Shown piece by piece: positions 1-7,813 of a stretch of DNA of 12,670 nt (its first letter is position 1; every line of letters starts with the position of its first letter). Below the pieces are notes generated by a model. It saw nothing but the letters and a program-made list of their open reading frames with translations, searched no databases and was not told where the DNA came from. Origin of the DNA: Hyphochytrium catenoides (taxonomy: Eukaryota; Sar; Hyphochytriomycetes; Hyphochytriales; Hyphochytriaceae). The translations under genes and the position numbers were made by a program. The stretch spans positions 1 through 12,670 of the forward strand of contig FLMG01001831.1 of the NCBI GenBank assembly GCA_900088475.1, in the 5' to 3' direction.

Positions 1-10
1 GCGCAACCCG

Positions 11-712
11 GTGGTTAGCAGCCGTCTGAGGAGATATACATATAACAGGAAGCGTCTGAAGGCTCTAAGGACCGACAATGGAGGCGAGTACACCTCCAAC
101 GAACTCGAAAGCTGGCTGAAAGAACAAGGGATTGTTCATGAGGCAACATTTCCAGAGGCCTCGCACCAGAATGGGATTGCAGAGCGGTACAATCAAACTA
201 CCGTTGGATTGATTAGAGCTATTTTAGTAACTTCTGGTCTTCCCAAGAAGTTCTGGGCGGAGGCTCTAAACTGCGCCATCTATTTGCTGAATCGCCTGAA
301 ACCAGCTGGACTAGAAGGCATGGTTCCCATGGAGGCGTGGTCGGGCCACCGGCCTACTCTCTCTCACTTACGGGTCTTTGGTTGTCTTGCCTTCGCCAAA
401 GTAGCAGAGCCAGACCGCAAGAAGCTTGATGACAAGGGCAAGCGCTGCGTCATGCTGGAATACTCGTCTCTACAGAAGGGGTATCGGCTTCTAGATCTGG
501 GGACTGAAAATATTGTCGTCGCTAAAAATAATAAAGAGGATGTCTTCCCCTTTAAAGTGAAGGAGGGGACAAGCGAGGACGATAACGAAGGGACTTACCA
601 GGATGAATACACGACTGGAGATGAAGAGCCTGTCTTGTTTGATGTCCCGGAAGATGGTCACGGCGTAAATCCAGAGGAAGAAGTGGTAGATGAGCGTCAA
701 CGGAACTATTAG
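11..712 (+). pseudogene. Ty1/copia integrase core, 5'-truncated by the window edge
   Basis: This open stretch of 233 codons is the C-terminal half of a retroviral-type integrase, which inserts the element's cDNA into host DNA. The second catalytic Asp is in TDNGGEY (codon at 74-76). The catalytic Glu is in NGIAERYN (codon at 182-184). They are separated by exactly 35 residues, the D,D35E spacing of the family. The copia-typical FWAEAL...YLLNR stretch, the VFGC motif and a KGYRLLD-like strand follow, then an acidic linker. The first catalytic Asp and the zinc-binding domain would lie upstream of the window. The ATG at 11 is not a biological start, because a copia integrase is internal to a polyprotein. 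The frame ends at TAG 710-712, and recognisable linker resumes in a different frame, so the copy is broken. The family assignment is firm; activity is very unlikely. Confidence 0.93.
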
Positions 713-1349
713 AGGAGCCTTTTGGAGGTCAAGGTGCACCACCACCCGAGGATTCTCAAGACTCTGAAGAGGAAGAGGGGCCTCCAGAATTACGTCGCTC
801 TGCTAGGGTCAGGAAGCAGTTCGACAATGGCGGCCCATACATCGCCTTCGTCGCTCAGGCTTCAACGCCGTCTCCTCTGAATGAACCAATCGATTTACCG
901 TGAGGCTCTTGCCTCTACTGAAGCCGAGGAATGGAAGGTAGCCATGGAGGCAGAACTAGCATCTTTGAACAAGAATGGCACCTGGGATCGGACCTCGTGG
1001 ATCACCCTCCTGGAAGAATAGCCATCGTAAGCAAATGGGCCTTTAAGAAGAAGCTAAACCCAGACTGGTCGGTGGAGAGGTATAAAGCCAGACTAGTGGC
1101 GAAGGACTTCTCACAGAAAGCGGGGATTGATTACGCTGAGACCTTCTCTACAGTGGTGAACTATGTCACTGTGCGGTGCCCTCTCTCTATTGCGGTGACA
1201 AGAGACCTTGAGATCCAACAGATGGATATCAGAAGAAGATACCTGAAGGTGGCGTGGCATCAGGCACCTACGGAAAGGTCTGTAAGCTTAAGAAGAGCTT
1301 ATATGGACTAAAGCAAGCTCCAAGACAGTGGAATCACAAAATGGATTAA
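713..1349 (+). pseudogene. Ty1/copia linker and N-terminal half of reverse transcriptase, frameshifted
   Basis: This continues the same pol polyprotein but changes frame repeatedly. An acidic Pro/Glu-rich linker followed by RRSARVRKQ is read in one frame to TGA 901-903. The next frame, from 902, gives EALASTEAEEWKVAMEAE and NKNGTW, and stops at TAG 1019-1021. A third frame gives SKWAFKKKLNPD, ERYKARLVAKDFSQ and GIDYAETFSTVV, the conserved opening of a copia reverse transcriptase, and runs to 1311. A fourth gives [12 protein letters not shown] at 1296-1331 and stops at 1347-1349. The segment between QQMDI and SLYGLKQ is shorter than usual, suggesting a deletion. Reverse transcriptase copies the element RNA into cDNA; this copy could not make a functional enzyme. 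Evidence is motif order plus conserved copia wording across frames. Confidence 0.9.
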
Positions 1350-1719
1350 AGTCTGACGTCTTATGGACTCTTACCTAGCGAAGGAGAACCCTGTCTCTAC
1401 CACCACTTGGTCAACGAAGGGCTTGAGCGCTACGTTGCTGTGTTTGTAGATGATATGCATCGTCTGCAACAGTATGGCTGAGGTTGGTAAGCTGAAACAG
1501 AGCCTGAAGCTCTAGTATGATCTCAAGAACATGGGAGAGCTCGGGTACTTCCTAGGGTTCGCAGTAAAGAGGTGCAGAACTACACGAAAACTTTTTCTCT
1601 CTCAACGGAAGTACACGGGGCGATATTCTAGAAGAGCGTTTTGGAATGATGGACTGTAAGCCTGTCGTTACTCCCATGAATCCAGGAGATCGACTCTCTG
1701 AACAGCAAAGTCCTACAAA
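1350..1719 (+). pseudogene. Ty1/copia C-terminal half of reverse transcriptase, cut off by an insertion
   Basis: The palm region of the same reverse transcriptase is visible. PSEGEPCLYHH leads into YVAVFVDDM, where the two catalytic Asp codons lie at 1449-1454; the family usually has YVDD, so this copy has Phe in place of Tyr. Further on, in another frame, YDLKNMGELGYFLGF follows a TAG at 1513-1515, and then, after another frame change, FGMMDCKPVVTPMNPGDRL (from about 1637). The last recognisable copia residues are about EQQSPT at 1699-1716. Copia similarity then ends abruptly at a terminal inverted repeat starting at 1720 and resumes at about 5996. I read this as interruption by another mobile element, not as the natural end of the gene. 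Confidence 0.88.
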
Positions 1720-1753
1720 AGGGTTAGTGCCACACGCATCTTCGACGACAGAA
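1720..1753 (+). repeat. Left terminal inverted repeat of the inserted element
   Basis: These 34 bp match the reverse complement of 5954-5987 at 32 positions. The repeat begins AGGGTTAGTGCCAC and ends in GACGACAGAA. The base before it (A at 1719) does not pair with its counterpart (C at 5988), which sets the outer edge. Confidence 0.9.
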
Positions 1754-1881
1754 CAGAAAAATGCAGTTGCTAACGGTCAGAAAGTTCTGTCACCAAACTT
1801 CTGTCGCCGGGGGTCTGACAGAAAAACACCCCAAACTTCTGTCAGACCCCCATTCAGAAAAAGTGATGACAGATGACAGAA
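1742..1881. repeat. Left subterminal cluster of GACAGAA/TTCTGTC motifs with a 15-bp hairpin
   Basis: The heptamer GACAGAA or its complement occurs six times here: 1747-1753, 1785-1791, 1799-1805, 1817-1823, 1837-1843 and 1875-1881. Two of these are part of a perfect 15-bp inverted repeat, 1809-1823 against 1837-1851, with a 13-base loop. The right end of the element has three further copies (5929-5935, 5939-5945, 5954-5960), two of them forming an 8-bp hairpin. Known transposons such as hAT and CACTA elements often carry subterminal repeats of this kind as transposase-binding sites; that role here is inference. Confidence 0.75.
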
Positions 1882-2727
1882 GTGTTTTGGGTTAAAATAC
1901 AGAACCGGTCCAGCCCCAATACTCTATTTGAGCACCTTCGTTCATATTTGGGTATGAAATGGTCGGTTGACATTCCGAAAACCAAATTTTCATTTACTTT
2001 TCGTTAAGTTTGCCAATTTGTCAACCTGTCAAACAAAGAGCACTTTTCACTTTAGATTTACCCCACATTTGTCAACAGAAAGCGCTCAAATGCCCCACAT
2101 TTGTGAATTGAGTGCGTTGGCTGTCAGTTATACATTACGTTCCGTGTAAAAGCTCAATGTGTGGCTTTGTTGAGACGGCGCAGGTAGAGTTGAACGCGTG
2201 CGCAGGTGGTAGTACGAACTCGGTTCTCCTGTCTTTTAGAGCAATAGCCCCAACTATTCGTCCCAGATAACGACGAGTCGGATTCCAAAGCAAGGCCTGA
2301 AAAATACAAGCCTTCTCCTCCAAAACTTCTTGATCAGTTTGGCAGGGTGGCACTAACCCATCATAACAGGCTGCCAATTCATTGCTAGGGTATTTCGTAG
2401 AAGTGCCAATTCTTCGGAAAAGAAGGGGGAAAGAAAAAGGAAAACCGTAATGCTGTGTTCAATACAGGAACCACAGGAAATGATGCGAACTGGAAAACAA
2501 GCTGTTTTCCTTTAGCTTTCCTGTTGCCTACCACCAAAAAATGGTGTGCCAAGTCTTCGCTTCAAAGAGTTGCCAGGGCTTCCTAACAGTAAGTTTGCGC
2601 AACCGCTGAAAGATGTGAGCTGGGACCGCCAACCTCCACTTCTGGCGGATTTTACGACAAAGTACGGGTTGGCGGCTTTGGTAGGGAGAAAGGCCCCAGA
2701 GAAGAGCTGATTGCTCAAGGTTCCCTT
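1882..2727. other. Unassigned interior of the inserted element, left part
   Basis: No convincing coding region is seen. Two minus-strand open stretches exist (80 codons at 2135-2377 and 68 codons at 2528-2734), but neither has a motif I recognise, and each is closed by stops on both sides. The sequence from about 1890 to 2120 is AT-rich with repeated TTTGTCAA-like words and looks non-coding. Confidence 0.5.
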
Positions 2728-2818
2728 CAGCCAATCACAGCTCAGAAAGCCAAATGTTGTACGTTAGCCCCCCTAACTGTTGCACGTTAGCGGCTCTTAA
2801 TCCGGTTTCTATTGGCTG
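2728..2818. promoter_or_regulatory. Possible promoter-like patch: inverted CCAAT boxes and a 14-bp direct repeat
   Basis: CAGCCAAT at 2728-2735 and its exact complement ATTGGCTG at 2811-2818 face each other. Between them a 14-bp word, TGTTGYACGTTAGC, is repeated at 2755-2768 and 2778-2791 (period 23). CCAAT boxes bind NF-Y/HAP complexes in eukaryotic promoters. No clear gene follows on either strand, so the regulatory reading is a guess; the repeats themselves are certain. Confidence 0.3.
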
Positions 2819-4340
2819 TTGGGATGTCAAGCGCTGTGATAGGTGGGATGATGGTTCCGCTGACCTTGGGGCCCAAAGTCACCAGCTTAGGCAGAGACTT
2901 CCCTTAGAATCTGCCCATGGGAAATTATTGCTGGCGAAAGGTCATCATGAGTGGTGTGTTCTGATGGGTGATGATGAGCTGTTGAGCACGCAGTTCCTCC
3001 TTTGTCGTCCTTTATTCCTGTTGTCAGGCAATTTATTATGATCTGTAGTGTACCTGTAGGGAGGAGGACAGAAGGCAGTGATGACTAGCTAGCCGCCAGA
3101 AGACAAGAGGGCTTCTGCGTCTCTCGTGAATGAGGAGTCAAGTACTAAAGGAGCCTAGACCTTCCTAGTGCTGCATGCAGGTATGGCCAAAAAAGGACGA
3201 CGACGGAAGCTATTAGCAGTAGGAGGGGAGCGGGGCAGCAGACAACAAGAGCTTGCTGAACTATTACTAGGTATGGACTCCGTGATTCCCCTCCCTGCAG
3301 CTAGCGAGGAACAGGAGGTTGGGACAAGAGCTTGTAGAAGCTACATTCGTAGGGGAGAAGGAGGAGGAAGAAACAGCCACCACTGTGTACATCTGTCGCT
3401 TATTATTTATCGATTGTTGTGTTCTTCGGAAATATGGCACGCCAAGAAGAACAGAGACATGAGGAATCGAAGTTCTCGGCACAAAAGCCAATGCTGCGTA
3501 CAGGAAGCAGGCTGCAAGAATACAAGTGTAGATAAATGAACATGACTAATAAGCGCCCTATAGGCTTGTTAGAGTTGTTGTAGATTCTTGTACATCCAGA
3601 CAGGCTCCTCTCTCATGGAGACATTATGGCTCTGCAACAACAAGTTTATGTGGTTGCCACACCAGAGAAAACAACAGCACGAGAAAGGGGTACATATCCG
3701 TAAAATCGCCTTAGCAGTCATGGGCGTTGGTATGGCATCTTTCCATCGGTTCTGTGAGGATCAAGTTCAGATCCCAAACGGACGGCTTAAGACATCGCGG
3801 ATTCTCTGGGTTGAATTCGCTAAAATTGTTTGATAGCTAGCATCATTCACGATAGCTACTCTTGCCCTTAGAAGTCTTGAACTGTAGCTCCTTGACGTGG
3901 CATAACAGCTGCTGAGATAAGTTGTCCGTCCTCCAGGAGCCCTGAAGAACAGTGGTGGCTATTTCCAGCCTAGGTGAGCTGGTGGTGAGCTTATTACACA
4001 TGGTCCCAATTACAGAGAGACATATGAACCTAGAAGAGGCGCACTTAAAGCTGTTGTCTTGTAGACCTGCGACCACACTTCAGCCAGTTTGGCGTTCTCG
4101 AACTTTCTCAGCTTTTCTCTTCTTTAAATAGCTTGCTGAGATGGAGGCAAGGTTCCTCCTCCTCTGGTAGTCGGCCTCCATCTAGGAGCTCCTCTCCGTC
4201 GTCTGAAAACTCGTCTCGATCAGGTTCATGAGCAAGCTTCACGAGAGACTTGTGACTCGGCAGCGGGGGGCTGCTACACCCTGCAGTGGCTCTTGTGGAG
4301 GCAGAAGCAGAAGCACTGTGTAACATGAGAGGCTGAGGCG
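2819..4340. other. Unassigned interior of the inserted element, middle part
   Basis: The best + strand open stretch is 3168-3539 (123 codons, basic and rich in Glu runs, containing MAKKGRRRKL near the start). It has no recognised domain and no convincing continuation. A 100-codon minus-strand stretch at 4108-4410 is Ser-rich, then acidic (DEFSDDGEELL); part of its apparent composition comes from simple repeats. I do not call either as a gene. Confidence 0.45.
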
Positions 4341-4346
4341 GGTCTC

Positions 4347-4364
4347 GAGAGAGAGAGAGAGAGA
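4347..4364. repeat. (GA)9 microsatellite
   Basis: Nine uninterrupted GA dinucleotides follow a CTC. A purine-rich stretch with AAGAAGAAGAAGAG occurs separately around 4608-4650. Both sit inside the inserted element. Confidence 0.9.
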
Positions 4365-4369
4365 AGGTG

Positions 4370-5243
4370 CTCTGTCTGTACCTTGGCTGGCCAGGCCTCA
4401 GTTCAGACAAGCACCACGCAAAGGAAACTTCGCGGGAACACTCGCAAGGAGCAAAGCATCTTCTACTCTAGAAAGAAGTCTATTAACTGCCAAACATAGG
4501 TGAGAAAGAGTCTCCCTCATGAAAGAGTCACTCTAGCTGAGAATGCGAAGATAGAAGAGTAACCTGCAAGAGAGGTTGGGTCAACAGCAGGCTATTCTAA
4601 GCACATGCAAAGAAGAAGAAGAGGGAAGAAAGGGAAATGAAGGAGAGCATCCGTCGTCAGAGCTCTTCGTTGACTCTTCGAGTTAGGACTACCTGAGAAT
4701 TATGTCTAGGAGAGAGGTCGCATCCCATACGCGGGCCCCGATCATCATCCAGCGAATCAGGTGGTTAACCAGCAGTGGAGGAAGTGCACCTATAACACAC
4801 TGCTGTTTGGCCTAGCATTGTTGTTGCGGACCGCTGGAGTGTCAGTGCTAATTGCTCCTCGTCTAGTGCCGATTATGACTGCTGCTGTGGTACTAGTAGC
4901 GACCGCTTTACCATTCTCTTTTCTTTGTTGTCCATTCCCTTCCGCTTGTTTGTTCTGCTAGCCTGGCTGGTGGTGTAGATGGTGTTGTTGTCGTCAAAAG
5001 GTACCGCCAAAGTACTGAACGACCGCCAAATGGACAAATTGTTGCCATCATGGCCCTTATTAGTCCCGCGAGCGGTTGGCCTCTCTTCCACGCCGCGTCT
5101 CGGACTCCGCCGCGTCCTCGTTCTCCATCATCTTGTTCCCTTTCAACCTCCCGGAAACAGTCGTCGCCAATGATGGTAGTACTTATTACCATTTATTACC
5201 GCTATTATTAGAACGTCTACTGGTGGCACTCCGCACAGAACGT
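4370..5243. other. Unassigned interior of the inserted element, right part
   Basis: Overlapping short open stretches occur on both strands between 4761 and 5342 with no recognisable domain. Triplet-like simple sequence (CTG, GTA, ATT) is common and probably explains the openness. No RNA gene was seen. Confidence 0.45.
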
Positions 5244-5333
5244 TTACGTTTTTGTTGGACATATGGGGATATTATTATGGCCTTTCTCACCGCATCCGCT
5301 GCAACTGACCTCACTTCCCTTACGGATAGCCAT
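5244..5333 (-). pseudogene. Zinc-knuckle-like C-terminal stub, possibly of a Mutator-like transposase
   Basis: The minus strand encodes a 29-residue tail ending at TAA 5246-5244, with the sequence EVSCSGCGEKGHNNIPICP. The spacing is C-x2-C-x4-H-x5-C. A canonical CCHC knuckle is C-x2-C-x4-H-x4-C, and many Mutator-like transposases end in a knuckle of the CSxCGxxGHNxxxC type, just before the stop. The extra residue coincides with a repeated AAT codon (HNN), as if one codon had been duplicated. No catalytic DDE domain or SWIM motif is visible upstream on the same strand, so at most this is a relic. Its place inside a TIR-flanked element makes a transposase origin plausible. Chance resemblance in a short peptide cannot be excluded. 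Confidence 0.35.
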
Positions 5334-5953
5334 AAGCCATAAATCTCCTTTTTATGTCATCGCCTTAATGATCAGCAGTTGGAAGAAAGGTCCCTCATTA
5401 CGGACGAAAATTACCTTTGTTACTGAGTTGGGGTAGTAATCCTAAGAAGACTACTACTACTGGCGGCAACCTACTTTTTTGCCATACGTTATAGCTGCAG
5501 AAGAGACGCAAGAAGTAGAGCTTGAGTAATGGCCTCCAACATGACTGCAGTAGTAGCAAAGCAGCATTATGATGATGGCAGCAGCAGCGCGGGAGGAGCA
5601 GGCGAGTCGTGCGAAGAAGAAGAAAAGCCTACCTACGGGAGTGGGAAGTAAGATGATGTGTGAGTGAGATGTGAGGAAGGATGCTGGGGGGAAGCAAGAC
5701 GTTGATGCAACTTCAGCAGGTGCGTAACCCGCTGGTCTACCAAGTTAAAATACTCCTTGACCAGACCTCAGCATGGGGGCACCCTTGGCTACAGGTACAT
5801 AATAGCACTAGGCCCCGCAGACTCCATGAGACCAGCGATAGGAATCAAAGAGTTGGCACATAGCCTTCAACGTACGACAGTTAAGGTTGAAATCCCCTAG
5901 ACATGAGGGTGCTGCCTCATAACACCCTGACAGAAAACTTCTGTCATCCTAAC
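5334..5953. other. Unassigned right end of the inserted element
   Basis: The sequence is rich in ACT/GCA triplets and GAAGAAGAAGAA purine runs, with no supported gene. Near the end, AGGGTG (5906-5911) pairs with CACCCT (5923-5928), and TGACAGAA (5928-5935) pairs with TTCTGTCA (5939-5946), giving two adjacent small hairpins just inside the right TIR. Confidence 0.5.
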
Positions 5954-5987
5954 TTCTGTCGTCGAAAATGCGCGTGGCACTAACCCT
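5954..5987 (-). repeat. Right terminal inverted repeat of the inserted element
   Basis: This is the inverted partner of 1720-1753, with differences only at two positions (A/G and C/T in the CACACGCATC part). Beyond the TIR the two ends are no longer alignable, although both continue with GACAGAA-type motifs. Copia RNase H sequence begins within about 10 bases of its outer edge. Confidence 0.9.
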
Positions 5988-6430
5988 CTACTGTAAGACA
6001 GCAGCGGAGAAAGAAGATGAGATGGAAAGTTATTCATAATATCGAGCTGTGGTTGGCTCTTTGATGTATCTTATGGTAACCAGAAGAACTGATCTTGCCT
6101 ACGCTGTAAGCATGGTCAGCAGGTACATGGACAAGCCTGGTATGGCTCGGTGGAAAGCTGTTAAGCGGATACTGCGGTATCTGAAGGGTACACAGTACTA
6201 CTGTTTACCCTTCACTGGGTCTGGTCCTGATGAAGCTCTCTACGGCTACTCAGACTCTGACTGGGGAGGAGATATAGACAGAAGGCAGTCCACGTATGGC
6301 GGGTAATGCTGTGATGATGTGGGCCTCCAAGAGGCAGAAGTCTGTAGCTTTATCTAGTACGGAAGCGGTGTTTGATGGAGGAGCCAGTGAGGCTACACGG
6401 AACTTCTCTTCTGGCTAAAGAAAGTTGAAA
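5988..6430 (+). pseudogene. Ty1/copia RNase H domain, first part, resuming after the insertion
   Basis: This picks up the copia polyprotein where 1719 left it. AAEKEDEMES precedes a stop, then YRAVVGSLMYL, DLAYAVSMVSRYMDKPG and RYLKGTQYYCLPF lead to the RNase H strand YGYSDSDWGGDID (first catalytic Asp at 6253-6255). An extra G in GCGGGTAATG shifts the frame. After it, NAV-M-MWASKRQKSVALSSTEA carries the second acidic residue. An 18-bp in-frame segment is missing near 6299 relative to the inverted copy downstream. WLKKV near 6413-6427 is the last copia residue run before the inverted segment. RNase H removes the RNA template during cDNA synthesis; this copy is inactive. Confidence 0.9.
6115..6342 (+). 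repeat. Left arm of an imperfect palindrome of copia RNase H sequence
   Basis: This stretch is matched in inverted orientation by 6431-6674. Both arms encode RYMDKPGMA, TQYYCLPFTG and YGYSDSDW on opposite strands. Small differences are an 18-bp gap in this arm near 6299, an extra GAT triplet, and scattered substitutions. An unpaired spacer of about 88 bp separates the arms. Confidence 0.92.
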
Positions 6431-6674
6431 GACTTCTGCCTCTTGGAGACCCACATCACAGCATTACCCGCTAGTAAGAAGACAAAAGTCATACGTGGAC
6501 TGCCTTCCGTCTATATCTCCTCTCCAGTCAGAGTCTGAGTAGCCGTAGAGAGCTTCAGGACCAGACCCCCCAGTGAAGGGTAAACAGTAGTACTGTGTAT
6601 TCTTCAGATACCGCAGTGTCCACTTAACAGCTTTCCAGTGAGCCATACCAGGCTTGTCCATGTACCTGCTGATC
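6431..6674 (-). repeat. Inverted RNase H segment inserted within the RNase H domain (right palindrome arm)
   Basis: Read on the minus strand this encodes SRYMDKPGMAHWKAVK, TQYYCLPFTG, YGYSDSDWRGDIDG and STYDFCLLTSG, a second copy of 6115-6342 in reverse. Copia sequence on the + strand stops at WLKKV just before it and resumes with LAKEESHKRRTKH just after it, so the segment interrupts the domain. It keeps the 18 bp (DFCLLT region) that the left arm has lost. It shares the same extra G in GCGGGTAATG that breaks the frame, so both arms descend from one already mutated sequence. The longer minus-strand open frame reaching 6718 is a chimera, because its first dozen or so codons are antisense to the + strand pol. 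Confidence 0.9.
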
Positions 6675-6887
6675 TTGCTCTCTCTAGCTAAGGAGGAGAG
6701 CCACAAGAGGCGGACCAAGCATCTTGACGTGAGATACCACTTTGTCCGACAGTGTGTTCAGTCTGGATTAGTACAGCTGGTCTATTGCTGAACGGAAGAG
6801 ATGGTGGCTGACTTCTTGACCAAGGCAGTATCCCGGACAGTCGTCCGTCGCTGTGCTGCGCTCCGCTTGGGGAACCTCGAGAGCTAG
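6675..6887 (+). pseudogene. Ty1/copia RNase H C-terminus and end of pol
   Basis: The + strand reads LAKEESHKRRTKHLDVRYHFVR, the highly conserved closing block of copia RNase H, followed by EEMVADFLTKA, the usual last motif of the polyprotein, and a TAG at 6885-6887. One in-frame TGA lies at 6789-6791, replacing the residue before TEEMVADFL. The block is in one frame from 6711 to the stop. A purine tract and the presumed 3' LTR start follow immediately, which supports this as the true end of pol. Confidence 0.9.
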
Positions 6888-6895
6888 GAGGGGTT
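6886..6895 (+). promoter_or_regulatory. Candidate polypurine tract of the copia element
   Basis: AGGAGGGGTT directly follows the pol stop and precedes TGTAGG. In LTR retrotransposons a purine-rich tract at this place primes plus-strand synthesis and abuts the 3' LTR, which starts with TG. Position and composition fit; the tract is short. Confidence 0.5.
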
Positions 6896-7813
6896 TGTAG
6901 GTTACTTTACGCCTGCAGAGGTGAGGGGATGGATGCGTCTTCTCCTTGTAACGGACGAGAAGCGAAGACGCCGCCTATCCAACCTGGCTGTCATAGTAAA
7001 GAGAGGTCAAGAAGATGTACTCTACCCGCCCATGCAGTTGTGACTACACGACTCAGTGATAAAAAGGGTTAGGCTAATCATTCTTCTTTGCATGTTGAGG
7101 TCCTACCCGGACTCTTACTCTCGAGGCAATGATGCCAACAGTCATGGAGATGAGTGTAGGACTCTGCTGTTAGCAGATAGAGATAGCTTAGCGATAATCT
7201 CTGACAGAGCTCAGTTGAGAAATGCAATCTATCGTGCAAGTGCTCTTTCCATAGCAGTGACTGACAAAAACACTTCTGTGCTACTCAGCCCAAAGACTCA
7301 ACTCGGTTCTCTATAGCAACGGTGACGAAGAGGAGGCGGCATTATTCTAGAACTTTGGTTGTTATTATTCATCGAATCTCCTACTAGCCCCGATAGGTCC
7401 GGAAAAAGAAGACTCAGAAGATGACGCAGAAGAAGTCAAATTAAAGTGGTCATTGCTGTTGATGAGGAGCTGAGGATCTTTACCACTCCTCGTGATGAGA
7501 GAGACACAGACAACATTTCCCATGAGTGTCAGGCAGGAGAGATGCGACGACCGAGAGCGGTAGCAGCGGAAGAGACAAATGGGAGATGAGGAGGAAGAAA
7601 AGACAAAAGAAGGCACCGCAGTAGCAAAGGGGAGAGGAGCATGGAGAGCGAGGAAAACACGATGTCTCTTCGTTCAGAAGGAGAAACTCGGGAGCCTGGG
7701 CCAAAGAAAGTAGGACAGGCACAGTTTACAGAGATAGAGGGGCGATCATATAAGCACTCCCTTCCACAACGATGACCAGGCGGATTTTTATTCTTCACTC
7801 ACAATCTCAACAA
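6896..7813 (+). repeat. Possible 3' LTR of the copia element (right boundary uncertain)
   Basis: A TG start at 6896 after the purine tract fits the beginning of a 3' LTR. A small perfect hairpin, GCGTCTTC (6935-6942) with GAAGACGC (6964-6971), lies near the start. A TATA-like CATATAAGC is found around 7747-7755, and AATCTCAACAACACA follows at about 7803-7817; LTR ends commonly finish in CA. The 5' LTR is outside the window, so neither the length nor the right end can be verified. Short open stretches here (7056-7316, and minus strand 7365-7798) have no recognisable domains, and I do not treat them as genes. Confidence 0.35.

Larger units (their letters stand above)
1720..5987. mobile_element. 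4.27-kb TIR-flanked element inserted into the copia pol gene
   Basis: The two ends are inverted copies of one another over 34 bp (1720-1753 and 5954-5987, two mismatches), both starting AGGGTTAGTGCCAC when read inwards. The flanks are the two halves of one copia pol gene: the SPT region of the reverse transcriptase tail on the left and AAEKEDEMES leading to GSLMYL on the right, so this is an insertion into that gene. A target-site duplication is not clean: CTAC occurs at 1713-1716 and 5988-5991, but the following bases differ. The ends are rich in GACAGAA/TTCTGTC. No intact transposase was recognised, so it is probably a non-autonomous or decayed DNA transposon. A minus-strand zinc-knuckle stub weakly points to the Mutator-like group. 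The orientation is unknown. Confidence 0.8.

Noticed and set aside
1646-1876. Continuous 76-codon frame crossing from copia into the TIR element
   Set aside because: Only the first part is copia reverse transcriptase. From 1720 onward it is translated TIR and hairpin sequence.
3168-3539. 123-codon + strand frame as a gene of the inserted element
   Set aside because: The basic start and Glu runs are not diagnostic, part is purine-rich simple sequence, and no transposase motif or conserved neighbour frame supports it.
4743-4800. GGTGGTTAACCAGC...CACCTATAACA resembling the first 50 bases of the window
   Set aside because: The alignment needs several gaps and mismatches over about 40 bp and does not extend; I treat it as chance or too old to support.
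6675-6718. Upstream part of the minus-strand open frame 6464-6718 as the real N-terminus of an RNase H fragment
   Set aside because: This part is antisense to LAKEESHKRRTKH on the + strand, the conserved copia end. The open frame is a chimera across the inversion junction.
7065-7078. AGGGTTAGG resembling the TIR start AGGGTTAGTG
   Set aside because: The match ends after eight bases, with no partner or subterminal motifs nearby.
7365-7798. Three overlapping minus-strand frames rich in Ser, Leu and Cys
   Set aside because: They are complements of a GA-rich + strand, where stop-free translation is expected from composition; none contains a recognisable domain.
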